A stretch of DNA of 64,000 nt, from positions 1 to 64,000 of the forward strand of contig NZ_CANMSS010000002.1 in the NCBI RefSeq assembly GCF_947500695.1. The letters are read 5' to 3'. The position numbers and the translations under genes are program-made. Position 1 is the stretch's first letter. The number at the start of each line of letters is the position of its first letter. The notes below the pieces were generated by a model. That model did not search any database. It was not told the origin of the DNA and saw nothing but the letters and a program-made list of their open reading frames with translations. Below are positions 24,794 to 33,327 of this stretch, piece after piece. Origin of the DNA: an uncultured Pseudoteredinibacter sp. (GTDB lineage Bacteria; Pseudomonadota; Gammaproteobacteria; Pseudomonadales; Cellvibrionaceae).

Positions 24794-24799
24794 ATCCGT

Positions 24800-26071
24800 T
24801 TAAATCTGCTCACTTTTGTATGACTGAGGTCGTAGGCGATCGAGCAGCTTTAGAAATATTCCACGCTCTTCTTTAGCTGTCTCAACATTTGATCTTGGCC
24901 CATCGTAGCGGGTGATATAGCCCAGACTTGCAGCCGCACTATAAAAACTAAACACATAGTAGGCTGGAAGCTTATAGTCCTGAATCAGCTCCAATAGGTT
25001 AATTGGCCTGGATGCCAAGACTGCGGCAATTTTGCTAGCGTGCGGAAACAATAAAACGCGCGTCAGGTTAGGCCAGCGAGTCAGGCGTAGATTTTGATTT
25101 AAGCTTACATCATCGAGCAGACGTCCGCGCGATGCCCAGGCCGAGCTTCGCCACAGAAAATCGTCTAAGGATTCTTCGATAAGATAATCAACGCCGGCGA
25201 CATTGGCTTGACCTAAAGCGCTTAGCTCTGTATTGGTTTCTAAAATCGGACTGGATGATATAGAACGCAGAGTATTGTATTTAATCTTATGCCAGATCTT
25301 TCTTTTCACCGCACAAATCGTAAAAGATTCTTTGGCGATAGTAACTTTAACCGGCTGCCCTTCATCTCTGGAGCGGTCAATGGCGGTGTTAATAATGCCT
25401 TGAAGGTAGTTTTCGCTTTGATAACGGGCCTGCTCTAACTCACCTAAATCATCATTAACCTGACGAGGCAAGCTCTGGCTCTTTCTAAGTCTTAGCGCCG
25501 CTCCCGCGGTGTTTTTTGCCTCACCCACTTTTTGAAATTTTGACTGAGATTTTTCAGCAGATACTGCGGCTGGAACAGAGCTTTTATAAACTTCTGTTTT
25601 TTTAGAAACTACACTTTCTTGCAAATCTGCATGAAAACGTGACGTATTCTCTTCAGTATCTTTTTTCTCAGGCTCGGAGGCCTGACTGCTTTGACTAGCG
25701 ACTTTTTGCACATCGACAGGGCCTCTAGCCTTTGCAAGCTGGACCTTACTCAAGGCCCGCAACAAAGCATCTTTTTGAACAGGTTTTTTTATACAAAGAG
25801 CCTGCCCTGGGGCTGACTTTTCAAAGCTTATACACAGTACTTTTAATTCTGGCTGCGTCTCTAACAGTTCTTCAGCGTAATCGATACCTTCTCTACTATC
25901 GATGTCGACAATATGAATATCGGCTTTATGAAGATCAGAATCAGCGTTTGATGTCAGTTCATATTGCCCAATCGTGCGCGACTGAAAAAAGTAGCGCAGG
26001 GGTTTGGCCTGCCTATCAGAGCAGTGATGAATGGCTATTGCTAAGGGCTTGTCTATTTTCTTATCACTCAT
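24800..26071 (-). CDS. Receiver-like protein with C-terminal winged-helix-type domain
   Basis: 423 residues. Residues about 8-108 look like a degenerate response-regulator receiver: LAIAIHHCSDRQAKPLRYFFQS, then ADIHIVDIDSREGIDYAEELLETQPELKVLCISFEKSAPGQALCIKKPVQKDALLRAL. An acidic DIDS sits near the phospho-acceptor position and KKP near the conserved Lys. A long low-complexity polar linker follows (about 110-200). The C-terminal 210 residues end in a helical or winged-helix-type module (SKIAAVLASRPINLLELIQDYKLPAYYVFSFYSAAASLGYI), recalling DUF4388-like modules often found with small GTPases. Function unknown. Three bases from the first gene and six from the GTPase. Confidence 0.68.
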   Translation of the reverse strand: MSDKKIDKPLAIAIHHCSDRQAKPLRYFFQSRTIGQYELTSNADSDLHKADIHIVDIDSREGIDYAEELLETQPELKVLCISFEKSAPGQALCIKKPVQKDALLRALSKVQLAKARGPVDVQKVASQSSQASEPEKKDTEENTSRFHADLQESVVSKKTEVYKSSVPAAVSAEKSQSKFQKVGEAKNTAGAALRLRKSQSLPRQVNDDLGELEQARYQSENYLQGIINTAIDRSRDEGQPVKVTIAKESFTICAVKRKIWHKIKYNTLRSISSSPILETNTELSALGQANVAGVDYLIEESLDDFLWRSSAWASRGRLLDDVSLNQNLRLTRWPNLTRVLLFPHASKIAAVLASRPINLLELIQDYKLPAYYVFSFYSAAASLGYITRYDGPRSNVETAKEERGIFLKLLDRLRPQSYKSEQI

Positions 26072-26074
26072 AAT

Positions 26075-26854
26075 TTAATCCACCCTTGAGGCGGTGGCTT
26101 GTAGATTTAATTGCTGACGCCATAGATAGGCGATAGCATCGTGCTCTGGCTGTAGAGCAATAATATTATTGGCTAGGGACTCTATTTCTGCCTCTGCGGA
26201 CAGTGCTTGTAATAATTCGATCAATTCTTTGTGCAGCTCGATATCTTTTGTGCCATTCAAGCAAGCTCGCTGTAAAACTTGCTGCGCGTCTTCTAGCTCA
26301 CCACATTCCATATGACCACGATAAATCAACATCGGATCGGCCTCGCTGTTTTGCTCACGACGTTGAATTAAAACTCTGTGGCCATAACTGGCTTTGGCGA
26401 ACAAGGAGAATTCGCTAAATGGCAACTTATCTATAGCTGCCACATCGTCTAGGCAGGCCGATAAAGCTAAATAATCGATGCTATCGAGTAATGGCTTGGC
26501 ACGCTGTAACATGCGCTGGCGAAGCTCTAAACCATGACGATTTAATATGATAAAAAGATCTTGCAGAGCACCATAGCATGCCGACTCATCACGATTTGCT
26601 ATGCATAGATTGATACGCTGCACATGGCTACGTAAGTTTTGCGGAGCCCGGCGCTGCTGCCTTAGGCATCGGCTTAGAAAAACAGGTGTGGTATAAGAAG
26701 GCGCCCCACGATTTACGCTTAGATTTCTAAGCTCATGTAGGCCACTATCATTTTGCTCAGCGAGCAAAGGCAAGTTTTCTCGCTCCGCTTGCGGATCACG
26801 CTTGCTGATTAATAGAGATGTGGAGTAACGCAAATTCATAGGGTTCTCTGCCAC
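26075..26854 (-). CDS. Helical-repeat-like protein, first gene of the GTPase operon
   Basis: 259 residues. The chain is mostly helical; the second half (QNSEADPMLIYRGHMECGELEDAQQVLQRACLNGTKDIELHKELIELLQALSAEAEIESLANNIIALQPEHDAIAYLWRQQL) reads like two or three TPR-type pairs. The N-terminal part is Arg/Ser-rich and polar. No catalytic motif, no membrane span, and I do not recognise a named family. As first gene of a seven-gene operon it may be the scaffold that gathers the other components (inference). It lies three bases upstream of the receiver-like gene. Confidence 0.65.
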   Translation of the reverse strand: MAENPMNLRYSTSLLISKRDPQAERENLPLLAEQNDSGLHELRNLSVNRGAPSYTTPVFLSRCLRQQRRAPQNLRSHVQRINLCIANRDESACYGALQDLFIILNRHGLELRQRMLQRAKPLLDSIDYLALSACLDDVAAIDKLPFSEFSLFAKASYGHRVLIQRREQNSEADPMLIYRGHMECGELEDAQQVLQRACLNGTKDIELHKELIELLQALSAEAEIESLANNIIALQPEHDAIAYLWRQQLNLQATASRVD

Positions 26855-27244
26855 TTAAGCTAAGCAGCTTGTCACGAGAATAATCAGCTAAAGCTCACCA
26901 AAGCTTCTAAGCTCCTATAACCAGCAATAAACCGGCCCACATCCTGTTGTTTGATTTTCAATCCATTTGAGCAAGTTCAGCGCAGATACAGCCTCTGATC
27001 AAAATGGCCGTAGATTCTAGTTAGATTACGCATCACTCTTTTTGATCAGGATCATGTTTTTAATCCTTATTGATAGGTTTTATCATCTTCACTCAGCACT
27101 TAATAAGCAAAAATGACAAATTGTGGCTTTGTGTGCCGAGGCGCTAGAAAAGTCTTGAAGGAGGCGAAAGCAATCAAACTGAGGCAGGAGGGCTAATTAA
27201 TAGCTAGAGGTAGTCAGACCGGCTTTTACCGGGCCGCAAAAACA
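26855..27244. other. Intergenic region upstream of the GTPase operon
   Basis: About 390 bases without a gene, holding the promoter of the operon transcribed leftwards. I see a small palindrome TGATCAGGATCA at 27043-27054, and TGATCAAAATG at 26997. No terminator for the operon upstream end, no RNA gene and no ORF of merit were seen. Confidence 0.5.
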
Positions 27245-27276
27245 AAAAAGCCAAGCTCCTAAGAGCTTGGCTTTTT
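27245..27276 (-). terminator. Rho-independent terminator of pckA
   Basis: AAAAAGCCAAGCTC (27245-27258) pairs perfectly with GAGCTTGGCTTTTT (27263-27276), with an A/T-run on each side. On the minus strand it lies 24 bases past the pckA stop. Confidence 0.9.
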
Positions 27277-27299
27277 AAACAACAAGATTTAAAGCGGGT

Positions 27300-28859
27300 T
27301 TAGCTAGCTTTTGGGCCAGCCGCTTCAATCTCTGCGCTTACTTCAAACTTCTGAATGTTCTCAGCGAACAAACCAGCAAGCTTGCTAGCCGAAGTATCGT
27401 AAGCGTCTTTATCAGCCCAAGCTTCGCGAGGGTTCAAGTAAGACTTATCAACACCAGGAACTTCTACTGGAATTTCCATGTTCATGATGTCCATGTGCTC
27501 GGTGGCAACGCCTTCCAAAGAACCGTTCTGGATAGCGGCAACAACCGCACGAGTCACAGGGATTGGGAAGCGAGAGCCAGTGCCATTAGCACCACCTGCA
27601 CCACCAGTCCAACCAGTGTTAACCAAGTACACTTTAGAATCGAAATCTTCGATGCGCTTCATTAATAGCTCAGCGTATTCGCGAGCTGGGCGAGGCATAA
27701 AAGGAGCACCAAAACAGGTAGAGAATGCTGGGTGAATACCGGCTTCTGCACCTAGCTCAGTAGAACCTACGCGAGCAGTGTAACCAGATAGGAAGTGGTA
27801 GGCCGCCGCTTCTTTGCTCAAGATAGAAACTGGAGGAATCACACCAGAAACATCACAAGTTAGGAAGATAACATTCTTTGGCTCACCAGCACGGTTTTCT
27901 TCAACACGCATTTCAACGTGCTCAAGTGGGTATGAGCAACGACCATTTTCGGTCAAGCTGGTGTCGCAGTAGTCAGCAACGCGCTTGTCATCATGAACAA
28001 CGTTTTCAACGATGGCACCGAAACGGATAGCATCCCAAATAACTGGCTCGTTTTTCTGGCTTAGATCGATGGTCTTAGCGTAGCAACCACCTTCCATATT
28101 AAATACTGCACCTTTCGCCCAGCCGTGCTCGTCATCACCAATCAAGTAACGCTCAGGGTCAGCAGAAAGGGTAGTTTTACCAGTACCAGAAAGGCCGAAG
28201 AACAAACAAGTATCGCCATCTTTACCAACGTTAGCCGAGCAGTGCATTGGCATTACGTCTTTTTCTGGCAACAAGAAGTTTTGTACAGCGAACATGGACT
28301 TCTTCATTTCACCAGCGTACTTGGCGCCAGCTAAAAGAACTTTGCGCTGAGCGAAGTTTACGATTACCGCAACTTCAGAGTTGGTGCCATCGCGCTCTGG
28401 GTCACATGCGAAGTTGGCCGCGTGCAGGATACGCCACTCTTCTTTACCCTTAGGGTTATAGTTGTCGGTGCGGATGAACATATTGCGACCGAACAAATTG
28501 TGCCATGCCGTCTCAGTAGTCACCTTAACCGCTAGGTAGTGATCTGGATCTTCTGCCACGTGCAGGTGAGATACAAATGAATCAACACTGGCTACATGCT
28601 CTTCAACGCGATCCCATAGGGCGTCGAACTTGTCAGAGTCGAAAGGACGGTTTACCGCGCCCCAATCGATGCTCTCAGCAGTAGAAGGCTCTTCTACGGT
28701 ATAGCGATCAGCTGGCGAACGGCCAGTGCGCTCACCGGTTTCGGCAGTAAATGCGCCATTGGCAGCCAGCTTACCTTCACCGCGGGCCAAAGCCTGCTCA
28801 ATCAGCTCTACTGAGCTTAGATCTGTGTAGACGGTTGGAGAATCGTCAATTTGTGTCAT
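27300..28859 (-). CDS. pckA: Phosphoenolpyruvate carboxykinase (ATP)
   Basis: 519 residues; converts oxaloacetate plus ATP to phosphoenolpyruvate in gluconeogenesis. Signatures: [12 protein letters not shown] with P-loop at 222-229, GDDEHGW metal/kinase-2 site (241-247), [25 protein letters not shown] (adenine region) and [15 protein letters not shown]. Start at ATG 28859 is preceded by an AGGACAC sequence. hslO lies upstream in the same direction, as in enterobacteria. About 300 bases between them carry candidate control sites. Confidence 0.97.
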   Translation of the reverse strand: MTQIDDSPTVYTDLSSVELIEQALARGEGKLAANGAFTAETGERTGRSPADRYTVEEPSTAESIDWGAVNRPFDSDKFDALWDRVEEHVASVDSFVSHLHVAEDPDHYLAVKVTTETAWHNLFGRNMFIRTDNYNPKGKEEWRILHAANFACDPERDGTNSEVAVIVNFAQRKVLLAGAKYAGEMKKSMFAVQNFLLPEKDVMPMHCSANVGKDGDTCLFFGLSGTGKTTLSADPERYLIGDDEHGWAKGAVFNMEGGCYAKTIDLSQKNEPVIWDAIRFGAIVENVVHDDKRVADYCDTSLTENGRCSYPLEHVEMRVEENRAGEPKNVIFLTCDVSGVIPPVSILSKEAAAYHFLSGYTARVGSTELGAEAGIHPAFSTCFGAPFMPRPAREYAELLMKRIEDFDSKVYLVNTGWTGGAGGANGTGSRFPIPVTRAVVAAIQNGSLEGVATEHMDIMNMEIPVEVPGVDKSYLNPREAWADKDAYDTSASKLAGLFAENIQKFEVSAEIEAAGPKAS

Positions 28860-29172
28860 GGATGTGTCCTGTCAGCTATGGGCCTGCACCGCCGCACCTC
28901 AGCAAACACCGCCGAAGCACCAGAGGTATAGACATTTTTAATTAAAAATCTGTCTGCCCTGAAATACTAAATTTCAGGGTTCGGTAAATTTGGGGGCGCC
29001 ATTATGCCAGAAAACCTATTGAGATTCGATCTTATCCTGGTACTTTTTTAGGTAGTATTTTTACAAGCTTTTTTTGACAACATTCTGCGCCAAAAGCCCG
29101 CAGGGCCTGCCCTTGCAGCAAGCCCAGCAATACATAGAAACCCCTAATATACCGCCCGGAATCGAGCGCTAA
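28860..29172. promoter_or_regulatory. pckA upstream region with two palindromes
   Basis: A perfect 16-base palindrome ATTTTTAATTAAAAAT (28934-28949), flanked by GACA and TGTC. A second inverted repeat CCCTGAAAT / ATTTCAGGG (28957-28965 and 28971-28979) follows. Either may be a regulator site or, read on the minus strand, the end of the hslO transcript. Nothing else is visible. Confidence 0.45.
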
Positions 29173-30072
29173 CTAGTGAGCCTGATTACCCAGTTCAGCA
29201 AAGATTTTGTCTACTTGCTGGGGGCCAAATTGATACTTCTTGCCACAGAAATGGCAATCCATGGTGATTAAGTCCTGCTCACTGAGAATCTCAGCAGCTT
29301 CGGCTTGCCCGATAGAGATAATGGTGCTTACACAACGCTCTTCAGAGCAGCTACACTGAAAACGCACTTCTTGGGGGTCAAATAAGCGCACTTCTTCTTC
29401 ATTAAATAGGCGGTAAAGGATGGTGTGCTGATCTAAGCTAAGCATCTCCTCATCCTTGATTGTTTCTGCCAAAGCCGTAATCGTTTGCCAGTGTTCGGCA
29501 TTGCTTTGGGCATCGGCCAATTGCTGAGGAAGCTCCTGAACCATCAAACCGGTCGCGCGCTGCTCATCGGCCGCCAGCCAAAAACGCGTACCTAGCTGCT
29601 CCGATTGAGCAAAGTAATCTTCTAAACAGGCCGCAAGGTTACTCTTTGATAGGGGCACAATGCCTTGGTAGCGCTCACCTTTATCGGGCTGAATCAAGAT
29701 GGCCAGTAAGCCATTATTGCCCAATAGCTGGGCCAGGCTGATTTCTTCCAGCGCCTCAATTGCAGCAGCATCATTTACTTGAACCGCTGCACGTAATCCC
29801 TTTTGATAGCTGGCTTCAGCCATAATCATCGGCATCGTGCCTTCGCCACGAGCCTGCAGGGTTAGTAAACCTTCAAACTTTAAGGTGCCCGAAAGCAGCG
29901 CTACAGCCGCCATGAACTCGCCCAGCAAACGCAAAACGGCCTCTGGAACCGCCTCTTCAGCCGCGGCATTATTAGCGCGCACCTGCTGGTAGGCCTCTTC
30001 CAAGGTAATAATCTCACCGCGGATGTCGGTATTTTCAAAGATAAAGTGCTGAATAATGTCGCTGTTAGCCAT
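29173..30072 (-). CDS. hslO: Redox-regulated chaperone Hsp33
   Basis: 299 residues, the usual size. Hsp33 is a cytosolic holdase activated by oxidation: zinc release and disulfides through four C-terminal cysteines. These are present as CSC (Cys 240, 242) and CHFC (Cys 273, 276), in the expected RFQCSCSEERC and ITMDCHFCGKKYQFG settings. The N-terminal part (DIIQHFIFENTDIRGEIITLEEAYQQV) and GLLTLQARGEGTMPMIMAEAS are also typical. Upstream of pckA in the conserved gammaproteobacterial order. Confidence 0.96.
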   Translation of the reverse strand: MANSDIIQHFIFENTDIRGEIITLEEAYQQVRANNAAAEEAVPEAVLRLLGEFMAAVALLSGTLKFEGLLTLQARGEGTMPMIMAEASYQKGLRAAVQVNDAAAIEALEEISLAQLLGNNGLLAILIQPDKGERYQGIVPLSKSNLAACLEDYFAQSEQLGTRFWLAADEQRATGLMVQELPQQLADAQSNAEHWQTITALAETIKDEEMLSLDQHTILYRLFNEEEVRLFDPQEVRFQCSCSEERCVSTIISIGQAEAAEILSEQDLITMDCHFCGKKYQFGPQQVDKIFAELGNQAH

Positions 30073-30146
30073 GACGCTGTAATCTCAAAATCTAGAATGC
30101 CCTATTATGGGGTCTAAATTTCCAGCATCAAGGGCTACTAATCAGG

Positions 30147-30569
30147 CTATTTGCACAGGCGATCTACCCGCGCTTGGGCCTGCGCTTGCATCTTCTTACG
30201 ATCGGCCTCGGAGGTTTTTTGTCCGCCATCACCATAGCGAAAGTAAGAACGCCCACGTACACGGGAAAGGTTACGGCGAGCTTGGGAGCAAGCCCGCTGA
30301 CGCTGCTTTGCTTGGCTCTGCAATTGTTGCTGCTTTTTTTGCTGATCTTGTAGGCGTTGTTGGCGAATGACATCAAGCGCCTGCAATTTTTTATGACTGC
30401 TATCGATATTGGTGCTGGGCAGTTTTGCACTGATATCTTCTGCAGCCTGCCCTTTGGGTTTGCTATCGCTGTAATGAACATTGCCCTCGGCATCGACCCA
30501 CTTATAGAGCTGTGCATGGCCATCAAGGGCAAGCAACAACAAACACAAAGCGATAACAAATCGAAGCAT
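30147..30569 (-). CDS. DUF4124 domain exported protein
   Basis: 140 residues: signal peptide MLRFVIALCLLLLALDGHAQ, then the DUF4124 motif LYKWVDAEGNVHYSDSKPKG (about 21-40). The rest is a Gln/Lys/Arg-rich coil (QQRLQDQQKKQQQLQSQAKQRQRACSQARRNL), a probable coiled coil, ending with a polar tail. DUF4124 is often found in cell-envelope proteins of gammaproteobacteria; its role is unclear. It sits 33 bases after the protease gene in the same direction, so possibly an operon. Confidence 0.82.
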   Translation of the reverse strand: MLRFVIALCLLLLALDGHAQLYKWVDAEGNVHYSDSKPKGQAAEDISAKLPSTNIDSSHKKLQALDVIRQQRLQDQQKKQQQLQSQAKQRQRACSQARRNLSRVRGRSYFRYGDGGQKTSEADRKKMQAQAQARVDRLCK

Positions 30570-30602
30570 CGTCAGCTCCTAGACACTCAACCAGCAGAGC
30601 AA

Positions 30603-32123
30603 CTATTGCTCTGCTGTAGCCGTTTTGGGTTCAAGGTCCATTGAAAAAGCCATCGGCACTCGGTAACGAGCCAAGATATCATCCAAGCCAGCTTCAGAAT
30701 CCTGCTTATTCAAAACAATTTGATAACCATCGCTATCCGCCAAGGTTAAATATTCTTGCTGATTGCCACGCACCCGCTCCACAAAGCTAGCAAAGTCCTT
30801 AATGGGCTGGCCATTTACTGACTCGATAATCCAGTTTTTCCAATCATGAAAACCAAGATTAACATCGGCCGGCAAAACCTTAAGAGCCACAACCAGTTCG
30901 GTTTTTTCTGGTGAACGCCACTGACCCCGGGCACTTAAGAAATCGATAGGTGCCTTGCTGTGCCAGCTGCTTCCCCAACGCTTAATCAAATTCATATTCA
31001 GCGGTACAAATACCACGCCACCATAAATAAAGTAAGAAGGCTGCGCGCCAAAGCGCTCCGCCAACACTAAGCTATAGTTTCTTCTCGAAGGTGCCGCTCT
31101 AAGTTTGATAGTTTGAGTTTTGCCATCACGACTAATTTTAAGCTTAATGGTATCGCCAACATGATGCTGGTCTAAAGCGTACTTGAAGTTAGTGCGCTGA
31201 TTTTTACGAAACTCGATGGAGCGATCTTCCGCCACGTCATAACCATCAATGGCCAAAATTACATCACCTGGAAATAACTTCCCTTCGGAAACACTGCCTT
31301 CAAACACTTTAACAATCAACGCACCATTTTGATCTTCTTTTAGTTTGTGGGCACCACGCAGAGCTGGGCTTTCTAGACTTTGGGTGCGCAAACCCAGATT
31401 TACAAAACCATTATGCTCCGAATCATCAGCATCTTTTAAAATATGACGAATCACCGACGGCGGCACGAAATAGCCTAGATTTTCAGCACGGGCGCCGGTA
31501 TTAGCCTGCATTACCACCCCTACAATTTTATCGCCAGCGATAACCGGGCCACCGGAGTTACCAGGGTTAATCGCCGCATCGATTTGGCCAGCTAATAGAT
31601 AGCCGCCAGCGTGAGCATAAAACTGGTGTTCAACACGAGAAAGAACACCTTGGGTAATACTGAGAGTATTACCGCCGAAGGGGTAACCAAAAACCGAGAC
31701 TGTTTCCAAAGGTTCAGGTAATTTGCCAACTTTTAATGGCGTAATGCCATCAAAAAAGCTTTCATCTTCTACCTTAAGTATTGCCAAATCAGCCGCGTGA
31801 GATACAAAATCGACGCGAGCCAAATACTTCTTTGGCTGGCCATTTTTTTGCACCTGCAGATAACTGGCATCAGCAATCACGTGAGCATTAGTTAAAATTC
31901 GCTTACCCGCAATAACCGCACCGGAGCCACTACTTTGCTGCGAGTTGAGTAGACGCCAAGGCGTAAAATAATCAGGGGGTGTTAAAGTGCTATAAATTTT
32001 TATAACCGCGTTTTTTACCTTTTGAGAATCTTTGCTGACAACAGCCTGTGCATTGGCGGCAAGGCCCAGCACACAAAAAGAAACGATCACCATTAATACA
32101 CGGCGAGAAAACATAAGTATCAT
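30603..32123 (-). CDS. Exported trypsin-like serine protease with PDZ-like domain
   Basis: 506 residues with a signal peptide (MILMFSRRVLMVIVSFCVLGLAANAQA). Chymotrypsin-fold (S1C-like) triad: His 81 in LTNAHVIAD, Asp 112 in SHAADLAILKV, Ser 190 in NPGNSGGPV. PDZ-type segments follow (GVVMQANTGARAENLGYFVPPS, then LFPGDVILAIDGYDVA). The C-terminal third is longer than in DegP/DegS and unlike them. It probably acts in the periplasm on damaged proteins (inference). It lies between hslR and the DUF4124 gene, a break in the enterobacterial order. Confidence 0.85.
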   Translation of the reverse strand: MILMFSRRVLMVIVSFCVLGLAANAQAVVSKDSQKVKNAVIKIYSTLTPPDYFTPWRLLNSQQSSGSGAVIAGKRILTNAHVIADASYLQVQKNGQPKKYLARVDFVSHAADLAILKVEDESFFDGITPLKVGKLPEPLETVSVFGYPFGGNTLSITQGVLSRVEHQFYAHAGGYLLAGQIDAAINPGNSGGPVIAGDKIVGVVMQANTGARAENLGYFVPPSVIRHILKDADDSEHNGFVNLGLRTQSLESPALRGAHKLKEDQNGALIVKVFEGSVSEGKLFPGDVILAIDGYDVAEDRSIEFRKNQRTNFKYALDQHHVGDTIKLKISRDGKTQTIKLRAAPSRRNYSLVLAERFGAQPSYFIYGGVVFVPLNMNLIKRWGSSWHSKAPIDFLSARGQWRSPEKTELVVALKVLPADVNLGFHDWKNWIIESVNGQPIKDFASFVERVRGNQQEYLTLADSDGYQIVLNKQDSEAGLDDILARYRVPMAFSMDLEPKTATAEQ

Positions 32124-32157
32124 CCAATTTACCTATTTTAATAATTCGCTTGCTACC

Positions 32158-32544
32158 CTAAGAATAATCTTGTTCGCGAAAGCGATGAATTTGACGGCGC
32201 TGCTTTTTCGTTGGCCGGTTTTCTGGGCTAAGATCTATACCTCGTAAGGCTTTACGCTTAGCGGCTTCTGCTTCACGCTTTGCAATACTTTCGGCGGTCT
32301 CTTGATATAACTGTTGAGCCACGGGCGCTGGCCCCCTTTTATCTGATAGGGCCAAAATCTCTACATCTTTTTCATCCCAGCCCTGACGAATCGTTAAAAT
32401 TTGCCCAACTAGAATTTCTTTGCTGGCTTTAACCCGCTGCCCATCCGCATGAATCTTGCCACCTTCGATCGCAGTTTTAGCTAAGCTTCGGGTTTTAAAA
32501 AATCGCGCTGCCCAAAGCCATTTATCTATTCGTACTTTTTCCAA
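32158..32544 (-). CDS. hslR: Ribosome-associated heat shock protein Hsp15
   Basis: 128 residues with an N-terminal S4 RNA-binding domain: EKVRIDKWLWAARFFKTRSLAKTAIEGGKIHADGQRVKASKEILVGQILTIRQG (about 2-55). The basic tail ENRPTKKQRRQIHRFREQDYS is typical. Hsp15 recycles stalled 50S-peptidyl-tRNA complexes (known from E. coli). It lies eight bases downstream of yrfG, and so probably shares its transcript. Confidence 0.95.
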   Translation of the reverse strand: MEKVRIDKWLWAARFFKTRSLAKTAIEGGKIHADGQRVKASKEILVGQILTIRQGWDEKDVEILALSDKRGPAPVAQQLYQETAESIAKREAEAAKRKALRGIDLSPENRPTKKQRRQIHRFREQDYS

Positions 32545-32552
32545 AATATCCT

Positions 32553-33230
32553 CTACAGCTTGGGCATAATTTCATCGAAGTGATCGATGGCCGGGTAAGC
32601 ATCGATACGACGCTCTTGCTGGCTATCGGGTTGATGAATACACAGCAAGTGTTTTATGCCATAGGTCGCCGCCGACTCTAGGATACTCACAGTATCGTCA
32701 ATAAATAGAGTACGTTCAGGGTCAAATTGTTCCTGCTCTTGCAAACAATGCCAAAAGGCCTGTTGTTCTTTTGGTTGGCGATACTCATGGGATGAGATCA
32801 CCACATCCAGCCATTGATCAATAGCAGTAATATCCAGCTTGAGCGATAAGCTCTGTGGGTGGGCATTGGTAATCAACACAAGCTTTTTATTTAAAGCACG
32901 TAAACGCTGCAGAAACTCAATGGCATAAGGACGCATAGCAATACGCTCTTGCACCTCTTCTTTTAAAGCTCGAATATCAAGATCTAGCGCATCAGACCAA
33001 TGCTCTAAGCAATACCATTCCAGCTTGCCACGGTAGGTTTCAAACATACCATGTAGTTTTTCTTGAGCGGCCTCCATAGTTACACCATGGGTATCCACAT
33101 AGCGTCGAGGCAAATGCTGCAGCCAGAAATAATTATCGAAATGCAGATCTAACAAGGTACCATCCATATCCAATAGCACGGTATCGATCTGCTCCCAGTC
33201 CACTTGGGCTTGGGGTGAATTAGACGTCAT
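32553..33230 (-). CDS. yrfG: GMP/IMP nucleotidase (HAD superfamily)
   Basis: 225 residues; HAD hydrolase that dephosphorylates purine nucleotides in the known E. coli protein. Motif I DMDGTLLDL (Asp 21 and Asp 23), motif II LVLITNAHPQ, Lys region RQPKEQQAF, and motif III/IV LFIDDTVSILESA. The start is preceded by a short region shared with the divergent cysQ. Its place beside hslR supports the name. Confidence 0.92.
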   Translation of the reverse strand: MTSNSPQAQVDWEQIDTVLLDMDGTLLDLHFDNYFWLQHLPRRYVDTHGVTMEAAQEKLHGMFETYRGKLEWYCLEHWSDALDLDIRALKEEVQERIAMRPYAIEFLQRLRALNKKLVLITNAHPQSLSLKLDITAIDQWLDVVISSHEYRQPKEQQAFWHCLQEQEQFDPERTLFIDDTVSILESAATYGIKHLLCIHQPDSQQERRIDAYPAIDHFDEIMPKL

Positions 33231-33327
33231 AATTTGTTTTACTCAATATCACAGCGGCAAGGCGCCAGCAGGACTGGTATTCCCAGCGGCGCAAGGCGGC
33301 TAAGATTAACACAAAATAAGGAAGGCC

